Assembly (NCBI RefSeq): GCF_008704555.1
Contig: NZ_CP023702.1
Span: forward strand, 6,866,001-6,930,000
Reading direction: 5' to 3'
Origin: Streptomyces nitrosporeus
GTDB taxonomy: Bacteria; Actinomycetota; Actinomycetes; Streptomycetales; Streptomycetaceae
Length of the DNA stretch: 64,000 nucleotides
The notes beneath the pieces are model-generated. The model was not told the DNA's origin. It saw nothing but the letters and a program-made list of their open reading frames with translations, and did not search any database. How positions within the stretch are numbered: the stretch's first letter is position 1; each line of letters begins with the position of its first letter. Below, one piece after another: positions 17,835-26,385 of the stretch. The position numbers and the translations under genes were made by a program.

Positions 17835-18749
17835 TCAGCCCCGTGACAGGGGTTGGACGGTCACGGTGCTGCGGAGGGCGAGGACTTCGTTCTGATGGGC
17901 GTCGACCATCACCGACATGCGGTCCCCGCCCTCCGGTACGAGGGGCTCGGCCGTGATCAGGAGGGGCTGGTCGAACTCGACGTACCGGAAGAACGTCGTG
18001 TCGAAGGCGACAGGCACGACCGCCTGCGGCCTCGCCCTTGCCCGCGCCGCTTGGTCGACGGCTTCCAGCAGCACCATGCCGGGGATGTGGTCGTGCGCGT
18101 GGTCGAAGAGCACGCGGTGCGAGGTGTCGACGCGCAATTGCCAGGTGTGTGCGCTCGAGGTGGGTGACAGCACGACGTTGTCGGTGTCACTGCGGCCGAC
18201 CTCGGAGGCGGGCACCGCAGGAGTGAGGGGGAGCGCCTGCGCGAAGGCGCTCTCGGCGTCCGAGTACCGGGAGCCGCGCAGGCGGTCGTAGAGGGCCGGG
18301 GGGTGGGCGCTGTACCGCAGTTCGGCAGTACCGATGGGCACGCCCGCAAGCGTGGCCTCCACCTGGGACGTCAGGTGCACCGAACCCAGACGGCGCCGCT
18401 TGACCTGCTTGTGCGTGACGAGCAACTCCACTTCGGCAGGGCCCGAAGCCGTGCGCAGCGCCTCCGGGTCGACCGTCGACCGTATCTGCTCCCACCCCAG
18501 TCGGTGGGAGAGGGGTATATCGTGGACGGTATACGTCAGTAGCGCGAGCGCCTGACGCAGGCTCTCCGTCAGCAGCAGGGAACTGTACCTGCGATCCTCG
18601 ACGTAGAAGCTGTGCCGCAGGGGCCAGCGTGCAGTGACCAGTTGAGACCTGGCAGTGGCCGGACGCCAGCTGGTGACCAGTGTCTCCTCCTGGACGGACT
18701 TGCGAACCAATCTTCCGGTAGCGGCCCCGTGGGTGCTGGTGAGCGGCAT
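17835..18749 (-). CDS. AfsA/ScbA-family butyrolactone synthase, second copy
   Basis: 304 residues from the ATG at 18749 (AGGGGGGAAA upstream), close to the 301 residues of AfsA; the frame is open to 18812. Two hot-dog repeats: N-terminal part with a DPEALRT region, and the C-terminal signature LFDHAHDHIPGMVLLEAVDQAA, followed by FDTTFFRYVEFDQP as in ScbA/BarX. It should condense a beta-ketoacyl-ACP with dihydroxyacetone phosphate. Divergent from the ScbR-like receptor, the standard synthase/receptor pair of Streptomyces hormone loci. An AT-rich site between them (18847-18876) is the likely receptor operator. Confidence 0.93.
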   Translation of the reverse strand: MPLTSTHGAATGRLVRKSVQEETLVTSWRPATARSQLVTARWPLRHSFYVEDRRYSSLLLTESLRQALALLTYTVHDIPLSHRLGWEQIRSTVDPEALRTASGPAEVELLVTHKQVKRRRLGSVHLTSQVEATLAGVPIGTAELRYSAHPPALYDRLRGSRYSDAESAFAQALPLTPAVPASEVGRSDTDNVVLSPTSSAHTWQLRVDTSHRVLFDHAHDHIPGMVLLEAVDQAARARARPQAVVPVAFDTTFFRYVEFDQPLLITAEPLVPEGGDRMSVMVDAHQNEVLALRSTVTVQPLSRG

Positions 18750-18846
18750 GAGGTGTTTCCCCCCTGGGTCGGGCGGCGGCTGGGCTGAGTCGTGACAAGG
18801 ACAGTCGGACATCCCCGTGACAGTCGTACACCTCTGCTGTTGCCGT

Positions 18847-18876
18847 AAGATAGCAATAATATTTTTTTTATACGTT
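18847..18876. promoter_or_regulatory. AT-rich receptor-site (ARE-like) motif, copy A
   Basis: AAGATAGCAAT followed by AAT, then ATTTTTTTTATACG, in the divergent afsA2/receptor promoter region. It matches the two sites at 21416-21438 and 28454-28477 (core AACATAgCAATATTTTT) except for G in place of C and a 3-nt insertion. Very AT-rich DNA in a high-GC genome, at the position where ScbR-type proteins bind their autoregulatory element. Confidence 0.6.
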
Positions 18877-18896
18877 GATCAGTTGGGGAGATGCGC

Positions 18897-19529
18897 ATGG
18901 CGGCGCGAGCGTTGAAGCAGGAGCGGGCCGAGCGGACACGCGCTGCTCTGATCCGCGCGGCCGCGAAGGTGTTCGCGGAGTCGGGTTTCGCGGGGGCCAG
19001 CGTCTCAAGGATCGCCGAGCAGGCCGGGCTGACGCTGGGAGCGATGTACTTCCACTTCAGGTCCAAGGAGGAGCTCGCTCGTGAGATCGTCTCCACCCAG
19101 CCGGACCTCGTGGTCACGCCCCAGCGGTCGGAGGGACTTCAGCACGCCGTCGACATCACGCTGACCTGGGCGTACCGGTTGCGCGACGACCCGGTGCTGC
19201 GGGCCGGCGCCCGTCTGGTCATGGACCAGGAGCAGTTCGTGACCGACAAGAGGGAGAACTCGCACCAGCAGTGGGTGGTCATCATGCGACAGGACTTGCG
19301 GGAGGCGCAGACACGGCGCGAGGTGAGGGCCGCGGTGGACACCGATGCCTATGCCCGCCTCGTCGTCAATGCCTGTACCGGTGCGCAGATGCATGCCCAG
19401 CTGGAGACCTCCCGCAGCGATCTGCCCGCCCGGGTCGAAGAGATCTGGCAGTGCCTCATCCCCGCGATCGCCTATCCCGCCGCGGCCAAGAAGGTGCAGT
19501 TCGGCAAGGAGCGAGGCACGGTCTCATGA
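18897..19529 (+). CDS. Gamma-butyrolactone receptor, ArpA/ScbR-type TetR regulator
   Basis: 210 residues. Of two nearby ATGs, 18897 is chosen because GGGGAG ends 6 nt before it. The N-terminal domain is near-canonical for this family: RAALIRAAAKVFAESGFAGA, SVSRIAEQAGLTLGAMYFHF, RSKEELAREIV. The ligand domain has the family pattern up to QQWVVIMRQDL. Members repress target genes until the hormone binds. Divergent from an afsA homologue. Expected targets are the three AT-rich sites in this window. The second TetR at 20507 may be the pseudo-receptor partner. Confidence 0.93.
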   Translation: MAARALKQERAERTRAALIRAAAKVFAESGFAGASVSRIAEQAGLTLGAMYFHFRSKEELAREIVSTQPDLVVTPQRSEGLQHAVDITLTWAYRLRDDPVLRAGARLVMDQEQFVTDKRENSHQQWVVIMRQDLREAQTRREVRAAVDTDAYARLVVNACTGAQMHAQLETSRSDLPARVEEIWQCLIPAIAYPAAAKKVQFGKERGTVS

Positions 19530-19782
19530 AGCAGCGGGCCCGAGCGCCGCGGTGACCGGAGCGATGCCCGGGCGGGCCGCCCGCCGTCCGGGCGGAGACG
19601 ATGAGGCCGGCGACAGGGGAGGTGCTCTGGCGATTCCGCTGGAGCGCGAGGCCGCCACGTTCCGGCATCGGGCCGCCGACCACGCCTCGCGTGGGCGTAG
19701 GACCGCCGAGCGAACCGCCGCGGTGGCAAGGCCATGGACCGGTCCGCACACGAACGAGTAACGGATGACTGGGAGAGACGCC

Positions 19783-20553
19783 GTGGACGCGGCTGGGGAC
19801 ATACTGCGTGGCAAGACCGTCATGATCACCGGGGCTTCCAGTGGGATCGGGGCAGCGGCAGCGCGGCTGTTCGCCGCCCGCGGAGCGACGGTCACGCTCA
19901 TGGCGCGCCGCGAGAAGGAACTGCGCTCGCTCGCCGATGAGATCGGGACCGAGGGCGGACGCGCTTTGGTGGCGGTGGGGGACGTGACGGCGCCGGAGGA
20001 CGTCCGACGGGCGGTCAGCAGGACCGTCGAGGAGTTCGGCAGGCTTGACGCGGCTTTCAACAACGCCGGCTGGGGCTCCATCGGCACACCGCTGCACGAG
20101 ACGGACGATGCGGTGTTCCGCCAGATCATGGACGTGAACGTGCAGGGGGTGTGGAACTGCCTCAAACACCAGATCCCTGTGATGCTGCGGCAAGGACACG
20201 GCGCGATCGTCAACACGTGCAGCACCGCCGGCTCCTTCGCCACCGGTGCCATCGCCCCCTACGTGGCGGCCAAGCACGCGGTGCTCGGCCTGACGAAGGC
20301 CGCCGCCGCCGAGTACGGGGAACGGGGGATCCGGGTGAACGCGCTGATGGTGGGCAGCACACGTACGGAGCTGATGGAATCGGCCATGGAACTGGTGCCG
20401 GAGCTGGAAAAGGCATCGGTGGCCCGGGCCGTTCAGCGTCGTCTCGCCGATCCGATGGAGGTCGCCCAGGCGGCGGTCTGGCTCTGCAGCGACCAGGCGA
20501 GCTTTGTCACGGGAGCCGGGATGGCGGTGGACGGCGGGTGCAGCGCCGTGTGA
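19783..20553 (+). CDS. Short-chain dehydrogenase/reductase (hormone reductase candidate)
   Basis: About 256 residues from a GTG with GGGAG 7 nt upstream; an ATG at 19765 is the alternative. Classical SDR: TGASSGIGAAAARLF, NNAG at about residue 90, the catalytic pair in APYVAAKHAVLG, and a C-terminal FVTGAGMAVDGG. Follows the receptor gene after 253 bp. ScbB/JadW2-type SDRs reduce the 6-keto group of butyrolactones and sit beside receptor and synthase as here. Its 3' end overlaps the convergent tetR gene by 47 bp. Confidence 0.87.
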   Translation: MDAAGDILRGKTVMITGASSGIGAAAARLFAARGATVTLMARREKELRSLADEIGTEGGRALVAVGDVTAPEDVRRAVSRTVEEFGRLDAAFNNAGWGSIGTPLHETDDAVFRQIMDVNVQGVWNCLKHQIPVMLRQGHGAIVNTCSTAGSFATGAIAPYVAAKHAVLGLTKAAAAEYGERGIRVNALMVGSTRTELMESAMELVPELEKASVARAVQRRLADPMEVAQAAVWLCSDQASFVTGAGMAVDGGCSAV

Positions 20554-21349
20554 GGCAGCCGGCCGCCGCCGCAGGGGGAGCGAGCGCGTACGGCGGGTCC
20601 GCACGCGGTGGGCGGCGACGCCCGGCCCGGCGGGCGGTCATTCCGGCCTTCGTTCCCCGGACGGAGCGCTGATCTGCTCTGGGCCGGGATCGCCCGTGGG
20701 CACCCCCGTGGAGGACGGCGCCCGCCGCATCGGCGACGCCGAGCGGACGGGCGTCGCCGCTGTTCAGCGACAGCGCGATATCGGGCAGCGCCTGCTGCCA
20801 GATACGCGCGAGACGCCCGACGCGGTCGTCCGGCTCGCCGGGGCAGGGAAGGTGACGCAGGGTCGCCTCTATTCCGGAGACGAGATGGACCGCCATGTCG
20901 GCGATCGCCGCCATATCCGTCCCTGGCGGCACATCGCTCGGCAGTGCCCGTCGCAGCCGCTCGCACAGCACCGGTGCCCACAGGGCGTGCCATTCGTGCC
21001 GGGTACAGGATTCTTCCCGGGCCAGCCGCGCGGCGGCGCGCACCGCGGCGTCCTCCTCCAGCAGGGCGGCCAGGGCGAGCGTCAGGCGGGACACGTACTG
21101 CACCGGTGACCCCTCGTGTCCGTTCAGGCGGTCGACGAGCGCCAGGGTCGCCTCGTTTCCCCTCTCCCTGACGGACTCGGCCAGCGCCCGCTTCGACGGG
21201 AAGTGGAAGGTCAGCGCCCCCAGCGAGATGTCCGCGGAGCGGGCTATCTGGGCGAGTGACGAACCGGCGTACCCGTGGCGGTCGAACTCCTTGGCGGCCG
21301 CCTCCAACAAGGCGCGGCGTGTCCGACTGGCTCTTTCCTGCTTCGCCAT
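20507..21349 (-). CDS. TetR-family regulator, receptor-like, with long C-terminal tail
   Basis: 280 residues from the ATG at 21349. The N-terminus is very like the receptor family: SRTRRALLEAAAKEFDRHGYAGSSLAQIARSADISLGALTFHFPSK. Residues 1-200 form a normal TetR protein ending near WQQALPDIAL. A further ~80 residues rich in Arg, Pro and Ala run past the end of the convergent SDR gene; this looks like read-through into non-homologous sequence. Its promoter region carries AT-rich site B. May be a pseudo-receptor or second hormone receptor. Confidence 0.85.
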   Translation of the reverse strand: MAKQERASRTRRALLEAAAKEFDRHGYAGSSLAQIARSADISLGALTFHFPSKRALAESVRERGNEATLALVDRLNGHEGSPVQYVSRLTLALAALLEEDAAVRAAARLAREESCTRHEWHALWAPVLCERLRRALPSDVPPGTDMAAIADMAVHLVSGIEATLRHLPCPGEPDDRVGRLARIWQQALPDIALSLNSGDARPLGVADAAGAVLHGGAHGRSRPRADQRSVRGTKAGMTARRAGRRRPPRADPPYALAPPAAAAGCLTRRCTRRPPPSRLP

Positions 21350-21415
21350 GTCCCTTACCTGATCAGCGGTCTCTGCACTCGTGAGACTCGCCCCGCCCTG
21401 AAGTGGTGTCCGAAG

Positions 21416-21438
21416 AAACAAAAAAATATTGTTATGTT
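21416..21438. promoter_or_regulatory. AT-rich receptor-site (ARE-like) motif, copy B
   Basis: Read on the minus strand it is AACATAACAATATTTTTTTG then TTT, almost identical to copy C at 28454-28477 and related to copy A at 18847-18876. It lies about 70-90 bp upstream of the tetR start at 21349. Imperfect dyad (AAC at one end, GTT at the other). Confidence 0.65.
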
Positions 21439-21562
21439 CCTGTGGGTGGTCGCTCCCGTATCCACAGCCGTCCGCGGAAGCCGGCCGTCCGAACGCGTCA
21501 GCTCGGCGGCCGGGCGCTCGTACAGCCGGCGCCGGGTCGTGGCCGGCCTCCGGTGGACCCGG

Positions 21563-22771
21563 CTACTCCCTGTCCAGGGGAGGCTGAAGTACCACCGCGC
21601 AGCCCACGCTGCCGTCGGGGCTGATGGACGTGATCACCGCAGCACGCTCGTGTTCCGTGGCGTTCCGGCCGTCCTGCCACCGCGCCAGTGTCGCGGCCAG
21701 CTGGAGTGCGCCGTTCGCACTGTCCGTCTCTCCGAGGACCGGCTGGATCGTGAGGCGCTCGACCGGCCCCGACGTTCCGCCCCGGGGGAAGACCTCTCGC
21801 AGGGCGAGTTCTTCCACCATGGCCCAACCGCCGCGCCCGGCTGCCCCCGGCACCGCCACCGCCACATCCTCGGGCGCGACGCCACTGCGCACCAGCGCCG
21901 TCCGTATGCAGTTCGCCAGCCGCCGGGAGACGGAGGGCAGACCGCTCTTGGGATCGGCGAACCCCACCTCGCAGGCGAGCAGACGGGCGAGGGGGCGGGG
22001 CCCACCTTCCCTGCCCCCGGAAGGTTCGAGGACCAGTACCGCCCCGCCCTCACCGAGCGGGACCCCTGCGGCCAGCCCCTGGGAACGATGCCATGCCCAG
22101 GCACGCTGGGGAGAGAGCTCCTCGAAGGCGCCGGTGAGCAGGCGCCGGGCATGACCGGCCAGCAGGGCGTTGCGAGCGAAACGCAGCGCGTGGAGGCCCG
22201 CGAGCGGGCCGCCCGAGACGGTGGAGTTCAGGCCGGTGAGGCCGAGGTGAATGGCGGCCCGCCCGGCAGCCGAGTTCATCAGCACACCGGGGAAGTGGGA
22301 GGGGTTGACGAAGTAAGGACGCTCTTCCGCGAAGGTGTCCCTGATGAACTCGCCCACCCTGCGCGTACTGCCCACCGAAGTACCCAGGACGATGCCCGTC
22401 TCGTCCGGCTCGACCGCCGCCGCTTGCCGCGGCAGTTCGCGCAGGGCGACGGCGCACGCCACCGAAGCCAGCTGGTCAGTCCTCGTCAGCCGGTTCAGTC
22501 CCTTGCGGCCCAAGGTGTCGGCCGGTACGAAATCGGGCAGGGCGAGCAGGTCCAGCCTCGGGGGATACTCGCCCGGCGTGACCCCCCCGTCCGGCTCCCG
22601 TCCCGTGACCGAGCCACGGAACAACGCGTCCGCCATCGCGTCCAGGCCCTGCCCGGCCGCGCTGAAGACCGTGCATCGGACCACGTCCACCGGCGACACC
22701 GGCAGCGAGGAGAACCGAGTCCCTCCCGTCTCCGGCACAACAGGTCTGTCCTGCGTGGGCAATGTGCTCAT
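21563..22771 (-). CDS. Ketosynthase-like chain-length-factor (KS-beta), catalytically dead
   Basis: 402 residues from an ATG that overlaps the stop of the upstream ketosynthase (ATGA), implying translational coupling and probably a heterodimer. Ketosynthase fold, but the active-site Cys position reads TVSGGPLAGLHAL (Pro in place of Cys), the HGTGT motif is replaced by VPGAAGRGG, and the GHT motif is GETDSANGA, so all three catalytic residues are missing. This is the pattern of KS-beta/CLF subunits in type II polyketide synthases. Third gene of the ACP-KS-KS-beta operon. Confidence 0.87.
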   Translation of the reverse strand: MSTLPTQDRPVVPETGGTRFSSLPVSPVDVVRCTVFSAAGQGLDAMADALFRGSVTGREPDGGVTPGEYPPRLDLLALPDFVPADTLGRKGLNRLTRTDQLASVACAVALRELPRQAAAVEPDETGIVLGTSVGSTRRVGEFIRDTFAEERPYFVNPSHFPGVLMNSAAGRAAIHLGLTGLNSTVSGGPLAGLHALRFARNALLAGHARRLLTGAFEELSPQRAWAWHRSQGLAAGVPLGEGGAVLVLEPSGGREGGPRPLARLLACEVGFADPKSGLPSVSRRLANCIRTALVRSGVAPEDVAVAVPGAAGRGGWAMVEELALREVFPRGGTSGPVERLTIQPVLGETDSANGALQLAATLARWQDGRNATEHERAAVITSISPDGSVGCAVVLQPPLDRE

Positions 22772-23994
22772 GCGGCTATGTCTCCGAAGATCGTGACGGC
22801 GTTGTTCCCTCCGAAGGCGAACCCGTGGTTCTCCACGACACGCAGACGCTCCTCGCGTGACACCCTCGGCACGCAATCGACATCCGGCCCCAGCTCGGGG
22901 TCCACGGTACGCAGGGTGGAACTGGCGGGCAGGAACCCTTCGTGGAGGGCGGCACAGGACACCACGGCGCCGAAGGCGGCAGCCGCGCCCATGGTGTGCC
23001 CCAGAACTGATTTGATCGAGCTGATGGGAGGCACCCTGCCGTCGAACGCCTCTCGCACCGCGGCGATCTCGGTGGCGTCGTTCGCTTCCGTTCCCGTGCC
23101 GTGGGCGCAGATGTAGCCCACGTCCGCCGGTTTGATCCCGGAATTGCGGTGGGCCCGCTTGATGCACGCGGCGATGGAAGGGGCATGCGGATTCGTCATG
23201 TGCTGTGCGTCGCACGACATCGCGTAGCCGAGCACCTCCGCGTAGACGCGCGCATCACGCTCGAGAGCTGATTCCAGCGGCTCCAACAAGAGCGCTGCTC
23301 CCCCTTCGGCGGTGACGATCCCGTCGCGGTGTTCGTCGAACGGCCTGGGTACGTCCGCCGCGAGTGCGCCGAGCCGGTGGAATCCGGCGTGCGTGGCGCG
23401 GTTGGAGGCATCGGCTCCCCCGCACAGTGCCACATCCACCTCGCCGCTGCTGATCAGGTCGTAGGCGTACCCCACGGAGTAGTTGCCTGCCGCGCAGGCA
23501 GTGCCCAGCGTGAGCGCCTCGCCCGTGAGACCCAGTTCGACGTTGACCGCCGCGGATATCCGTCCTGCGTCGATCTGGTGGACAAGCCTCGGGTCAAGGT
23601 GCTCCGGTCCCCGGAAGACCCACTGTTCTCCCAGGTCCTCCAGGAGCTGGGACTCGCCGTTGGTCGTACCGAAGCAGCTCGCGGTACGCAGGGAGGACAG
23701 CTTCGGGGAACCGAGCCCCGCGTCATCGACCGCCATCCGGGCCGCCGCGGCGGCGAATTGGCTGCTGCGCCCCCACTCCTCGGGTGAGATCCGGTGCAGA
23801 TACGTGGAAGGACTGAAGCCGCGGACCTCACCGGCGAGCACGTGCTCGAACCCAGTGGCGTCGAATTGTCCGATCGGGCCGATTCCGCTTCGGCCGGCCC
23901 GGATCGCGGCGATGAAGTTCCGGGCTCCCATGCCCAGGCTGCTCACGGCGCCGATGCCGGTGACGACTACACGCCGCCCGCCCAGATCAGGCAC
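22768..23994 (-). CDS. Beta-ketoacyl-ACP synthase (KS-alpha, FabF type)
   Basis: 408 residues. Starts VVVTGIGAVSSLG; catalytic Cys167 in LGTACAAGNYS, His298 in CAHGTGTEAND, His333 in SVLGHTMGAAAA, and the C-terminal NHGFAFGGNNAV glycine loop. All three catalytic residues are present, so it should catalyse decarboxylative Claisen condensation of malonyl-ACP onto an acyl chain. It overlaps the ACP gene by 8 nt upstream and the KS-beta by 4 nt downstream. A dedicated KS/KS-beta pair beside hormone genes suggests a private acyl-chain supply. Confidence 0.93.
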   Translation of the reverse strand: MPDLGGRRVVVTGIGAVSSLGMGARNFIAAIRAGRSGIGPIGQFDATGFEHVLAGEVRGFSPSTYLHRISPEEWGRSSQFAAAAARMAVDDAGLGSPKLSSLRTASCFGTTNGESQLLEDLGEQWVFRGPEHLDPRLVHQIDAGRISAAVNVELGLTGEALTLGTACAAGNYSVGYAYDLISSGEVDVALCGGADASNRATHAGFHRLGALAADVPRPFDEHRDGIVTAEGGAALLLEPLESALERDARVYAEVLGYAMSCDAQHMTNPHAPSIAACIKRAHRNSGIKPADVGYICAHGTGTEANDATEIAAVREAFDGRVPPISSIKSVLGHTMGAAAAFGAVVSCAALHEGFLPASSTLRTVDPELGPDVDCVPRVSREERLRVVENHGFAFGGNNAVTIFGDIAA

Positions 23995-24259
23995 TGACGA
24001 CTCCTGCCGTACGGTGACGACCGATGACCTCGTACACCGCAGTCATGGTGTCCAGCTCGACGACGTCTTCCTGCGGCACCTTGATGCGGAGGTCCCGCTC
24101 GAATCGGGAGTACATCTCGATCACGAGGAGCGAATCTGCATCGAAGTCGTCCGCGAAGCTCTTGTCGTCCTGAAGTTCATCGGTGTCCACCTCAAGGACA
24201 TCCGCCACGATCTGCCGGACCGTTTCGCGCAGATCGCCGGGAAGAGTGTTCTCGCTCAT
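23987..24259 (-). CDS. Acyl carrier protein
   Basis: 90 residues from the ATG at 24259. Standard ACP with the phosphopantetheine serine in DFDADSLLVIEMYSRFE and an acidic helix II. Pairs with the KS/KS-beta that follow, and with the phosphopantetheinyl transferase at 25667 that could activate it. First gene of the minus-strand operon, divergent from KSIII. Confidence 0.94.
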   Translation of the reverse strand: MSENTLPGDLRETVRQIVADVLEVDTDELQDDKSFADDFDADSLLVIEMYSRFERDLRIKVPQEDVVELDTMTAVYEVIGRHRTAGVVSA

Positions 24260-24367
24260 TGTCTTCGTCCTTCTGTCGGATTGAATCTCTTGCGCACTGA
24301 CGGCCATCACGGGCCGAGGTTCGCCTCAAGGGTCCCCCGATCAGCTGGTAGTAGGCCACCAGACCTG

Positions 24368-24402
24368 ACCTGCAGGTTCAATACCTGCATCACCAAAGTG
24401 AT
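24368..24402. promoter_or_regulatory. Palindromes in the ACP/KSIII divergent promoter region
   Basis: The 299-bp gap contains ACCTGCAGGT (24368-24377), a perfect 10-bp palindrome, and ATCAC-CAAA-GTGAT (24389-24402). The half-site TATCACCAA recurs near 24433. These are candidate operators for one of the local TetR or LuxR regulators and could set both divergent promoters together. They do not match the AT-rich motif. Confidence 0.5.
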
Positions 24403-24558
24403 ACGGCCTATGTATCGCACAGAGCATGAGTGGTATCACCAATGAGCGAAGAGGGTGCATCCTTCCCTCTTCCGCCGTACTTTTATCCAGCTTCTATCTG
24501 TGCGGTACAGGATGGGCGAAGCCGGTTTTTCTATCAGCTCGGGAGAATAGGTGCAGGT

Positions 24559-25620
24559 ATGAAACCCGTCGGGTCGATAGGAATTTCATCTGCCGCGTTG
24601 TGGCTCCCCGAGGGGCGGTCCCGGGCAGCCACAGCCGTGAGCGAAGGCAGGCTGCGCATCCGTGACGCCCGCGCCTTGGGGCACGAAGCGCTGCCTGTCG
24701 CCGTGCACGCCGCGGCGCCGGAGATGGCGGTGTCGGCCGCCCGGGACGCGCTCGCTCTGGCCGGCACCGGCGCCGGCCGGCTGGACGCGCTCTGCCATGC
24801 CTGGATGTACTACCAAGGGCATGATCTGTGGTCGCCGCCCCATTACATCGCCCACGAGGTCGGCGCCCGACGGGCACTGCCCTTCGGTATTCAGCAGGTG
24901 TGCAACGGCGGCGCCGTCGCCATCGAACTGATGGCGGCCTACCTTGCCAGGCCCGACGCGTCCGGCGGCCCGTCGAGGCGGGGGATGGTCACCACCGCCG
25001 ACCGCTTCGTGGAGCCCGGATTCGATCGCTGGACAAGCGATTACGGGGTGGCCTACGGCGACGGTTCGACCGCGGTGCTGTTGCACAGCCCGGCCGGCCC
25101 GGGGGACCCGTTGGTGCTGCGTTCGGCCGCCACGATCGCGGCACCGGAACTGGAGCGCATGCACCGAGGGGCGGACCCCTTCGCGGCGACGCCCCGCGAG
25201 CGCCGCGAAAAGGTCGACATGAGGACTACCAAGCGTGCCTACCTGCATGATCAGCGGGACCTGGATTTCGCCGCGATCAACGAGCGCTCCATAAGGGCGG
25301 TGATCTCCACGGCGCTGCGTGACGCCGGGGTACGACCGGACGACTCGCGCCTGCAGTACGCCTTGCTGCCCCGGTTCGGCACGAAGCTACTGGGCGAGAA
25401 CTGGGTCCCGGTGATTTCGGCATGCGTACAGGTGAAGATCGAGAATTTTGGTCAGGGCACCGGGCACCTCGGTGCGGGTGACGCCATCGCGAATATGGCC
25501 GAACTCATGGAGGGTGCACTCCTTGCTCCCGGAGAGATGGCCCTGATTTTCAGCGCGGGGGCGGGTTTCACCTGGTCCTGCCTGGTGGTCGAAGGAGCGG
25601 GTGGGCCGCCCGCATCGTGA
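24559..25620 (+). CDS. Ketosynthase III-like enzyme (FabH/CerJ-type)
   Basis: 353 residues from the ATG at 24559. KSIII fold with catalytic Cys115 in GIQQVCNGGAVAIEL. The FabH His motif (PHQAN) is replaced by LPRFGTKLL, and the usual GNTSAAS Asn motif reads GHLGAGD, with His and Asp. Such GHxGAxD variants occur in KSIII-like enzymes that prime type II synthases or transfer acyl groups. It may load a starter unit onto the local ACP or transfer the finished chain. Divergent from the ACP-KS operon; PPTase gene follows. Confidence 0.88.
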   Translation: MKPVGSIGISSAALWLPEGRSRAATAVSEGRLRIRDARALGHEALPVAVHAAAPEMAVSAARDALALAGTGAGRLDALCHAWMYYQGHDLWSPPHYIAHEVGARRALPFGIQQVCNGGAVAIELMAAYLARPDASGGPSRRGMVTTADRFVEPGFDRWTSDYGVAYGDGSTAVLLHSPAGPGDPLVLRSAATIAAPELERMHRGADPFAATPRERREKVDMRTTKRAYLHDQRDLDFAAINERSIRAVISTALRDAGVRPDDSRLQYALLPRFGTKLLGENWVPVISACVQVKIENFGQGTGHLGAGDAIANMAELMEGALLAPGEMALIFSAGAGFTWSCLVVEGAGGPPAS

Positions 25621-25632
25621 CGGGAGGAAATC

Positions 25633-25674
25633 ATGAACAACGTGGCCGTACCGTGGGTGAGGGAAAATGATTGA
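25633..25674 (+). CDS. 13-codon leader ORF overlapping the PPTase start
   Basis: GGGAGGAAATC stands directly before an ATG that encodes MNNVAVPWVREND and ends at TGA 25672-25674, 8 nt into the PPTase gene (ATG 25667). The ribosome site is among the best in this region, while the PPTase start has only GAGGGAAA. This is the layout of translational coupling, where ribosomes ending the short ORF re-initiate. It could instead be the remains of a gene start. Confidence 0.5.
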   Translation: MNNVAVPWVREND

Positions 25675-26374
25675 GGAAATGCTTGATCGGCCTGTCGTGG
25701 GCGTCGACGATCTTCAGGACGCGGCAGGCCCGACGCTTTTCCCCGAGGAGGAGATCGTTTCCTCCTCCATGTCGCGCGAGCGGAGACTCAAGTTCGCCGC
25801 TGTGCGGGGCTGCGCGCGTCAGGGGCTGCGTGAACTGGGCATCAGCGCCGGGCCGATCCTGCGGGGTCCTGGCGGCGAGCCCGTCTGGCCGGCCGGGGTG
25901 GTCGGCAGCATGACGCACTGTCCCGGCTACCATGCCGCCGCCGTCGCCCGCTCGGACGAGGTGGCGGCGATCGGGATCGACGCCGAGGTGAACGGTCCGT
26001 TGCGGCATCGCGAAATGATCTCCCTCATCACCACCGTCGAGGAGAGGACCTGGATTTCGGACCTGGAAGCCAGCCACCCCGAGGTGAGTTGGGCGCGATT
26101 GGTCTTCTCCGCCAAGGAGAGCCTGTTCAAGGCGTGGTTCTCCTTCACCGGGGAGCGGCTGGGGCTGGGGGACATCAGCATCGGCACAAAGGAGTCTCCC
26201 GACGGAGAGTTCACCGCGCGTGTCTTTGCCCGCCGGAAGGGGCGCTGCGTTCCACGGCCGAGCCGGCTGACAGGGCGTTGGATGGCACGCGACGGCTTGT
26301 TGGTGACTGCGACGACGATTCCACGTCCGTCACACGGCGAGGACGGGCGACGGGCCGCTCGCACCGGACGGTGA
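25667..26374 (+). CDS. 4'-phosphopantetheinyl transferase (Sfp/EntD type)
   Basis: 235 residues. Family motifs: substrate-binding GSMTHCPGYHAAAVA, magnesium-binding GIDAEV (Asp105, Glu107), and the FSAKESLFKAW motif at about 150-160. It transfers phosphopantetheine from CoA to apo carrier proteins; the nearby ACP is the obvious partner. The first 20 residues are weakly conserved. Preceded by an overlapping leader ORF with a strong ribosome site. Confidence 0.93.
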   Translation: MIEEMLDRPVVGVDDLQDAAGPTLFPEEEIVSSSMSRERRLKFAAVRGCARQGLRELGISAGPILRGPGGEPVWPAGVVGSMTHCPGYHAAAVARSDEVAAIGIDAEVNGPLRHREMISLITTVEERTWISDLEASHPEVSWARLVFSAKESLFKAWFSFTGERLGLGDISIGTKESPDGEFTARVFARRKGRCVPRPSRLTGRWMARDGLLVTATTIPRPSHGEDGRRAARTGR

Positions 26375-26385
26375 CGACGGCCTCG

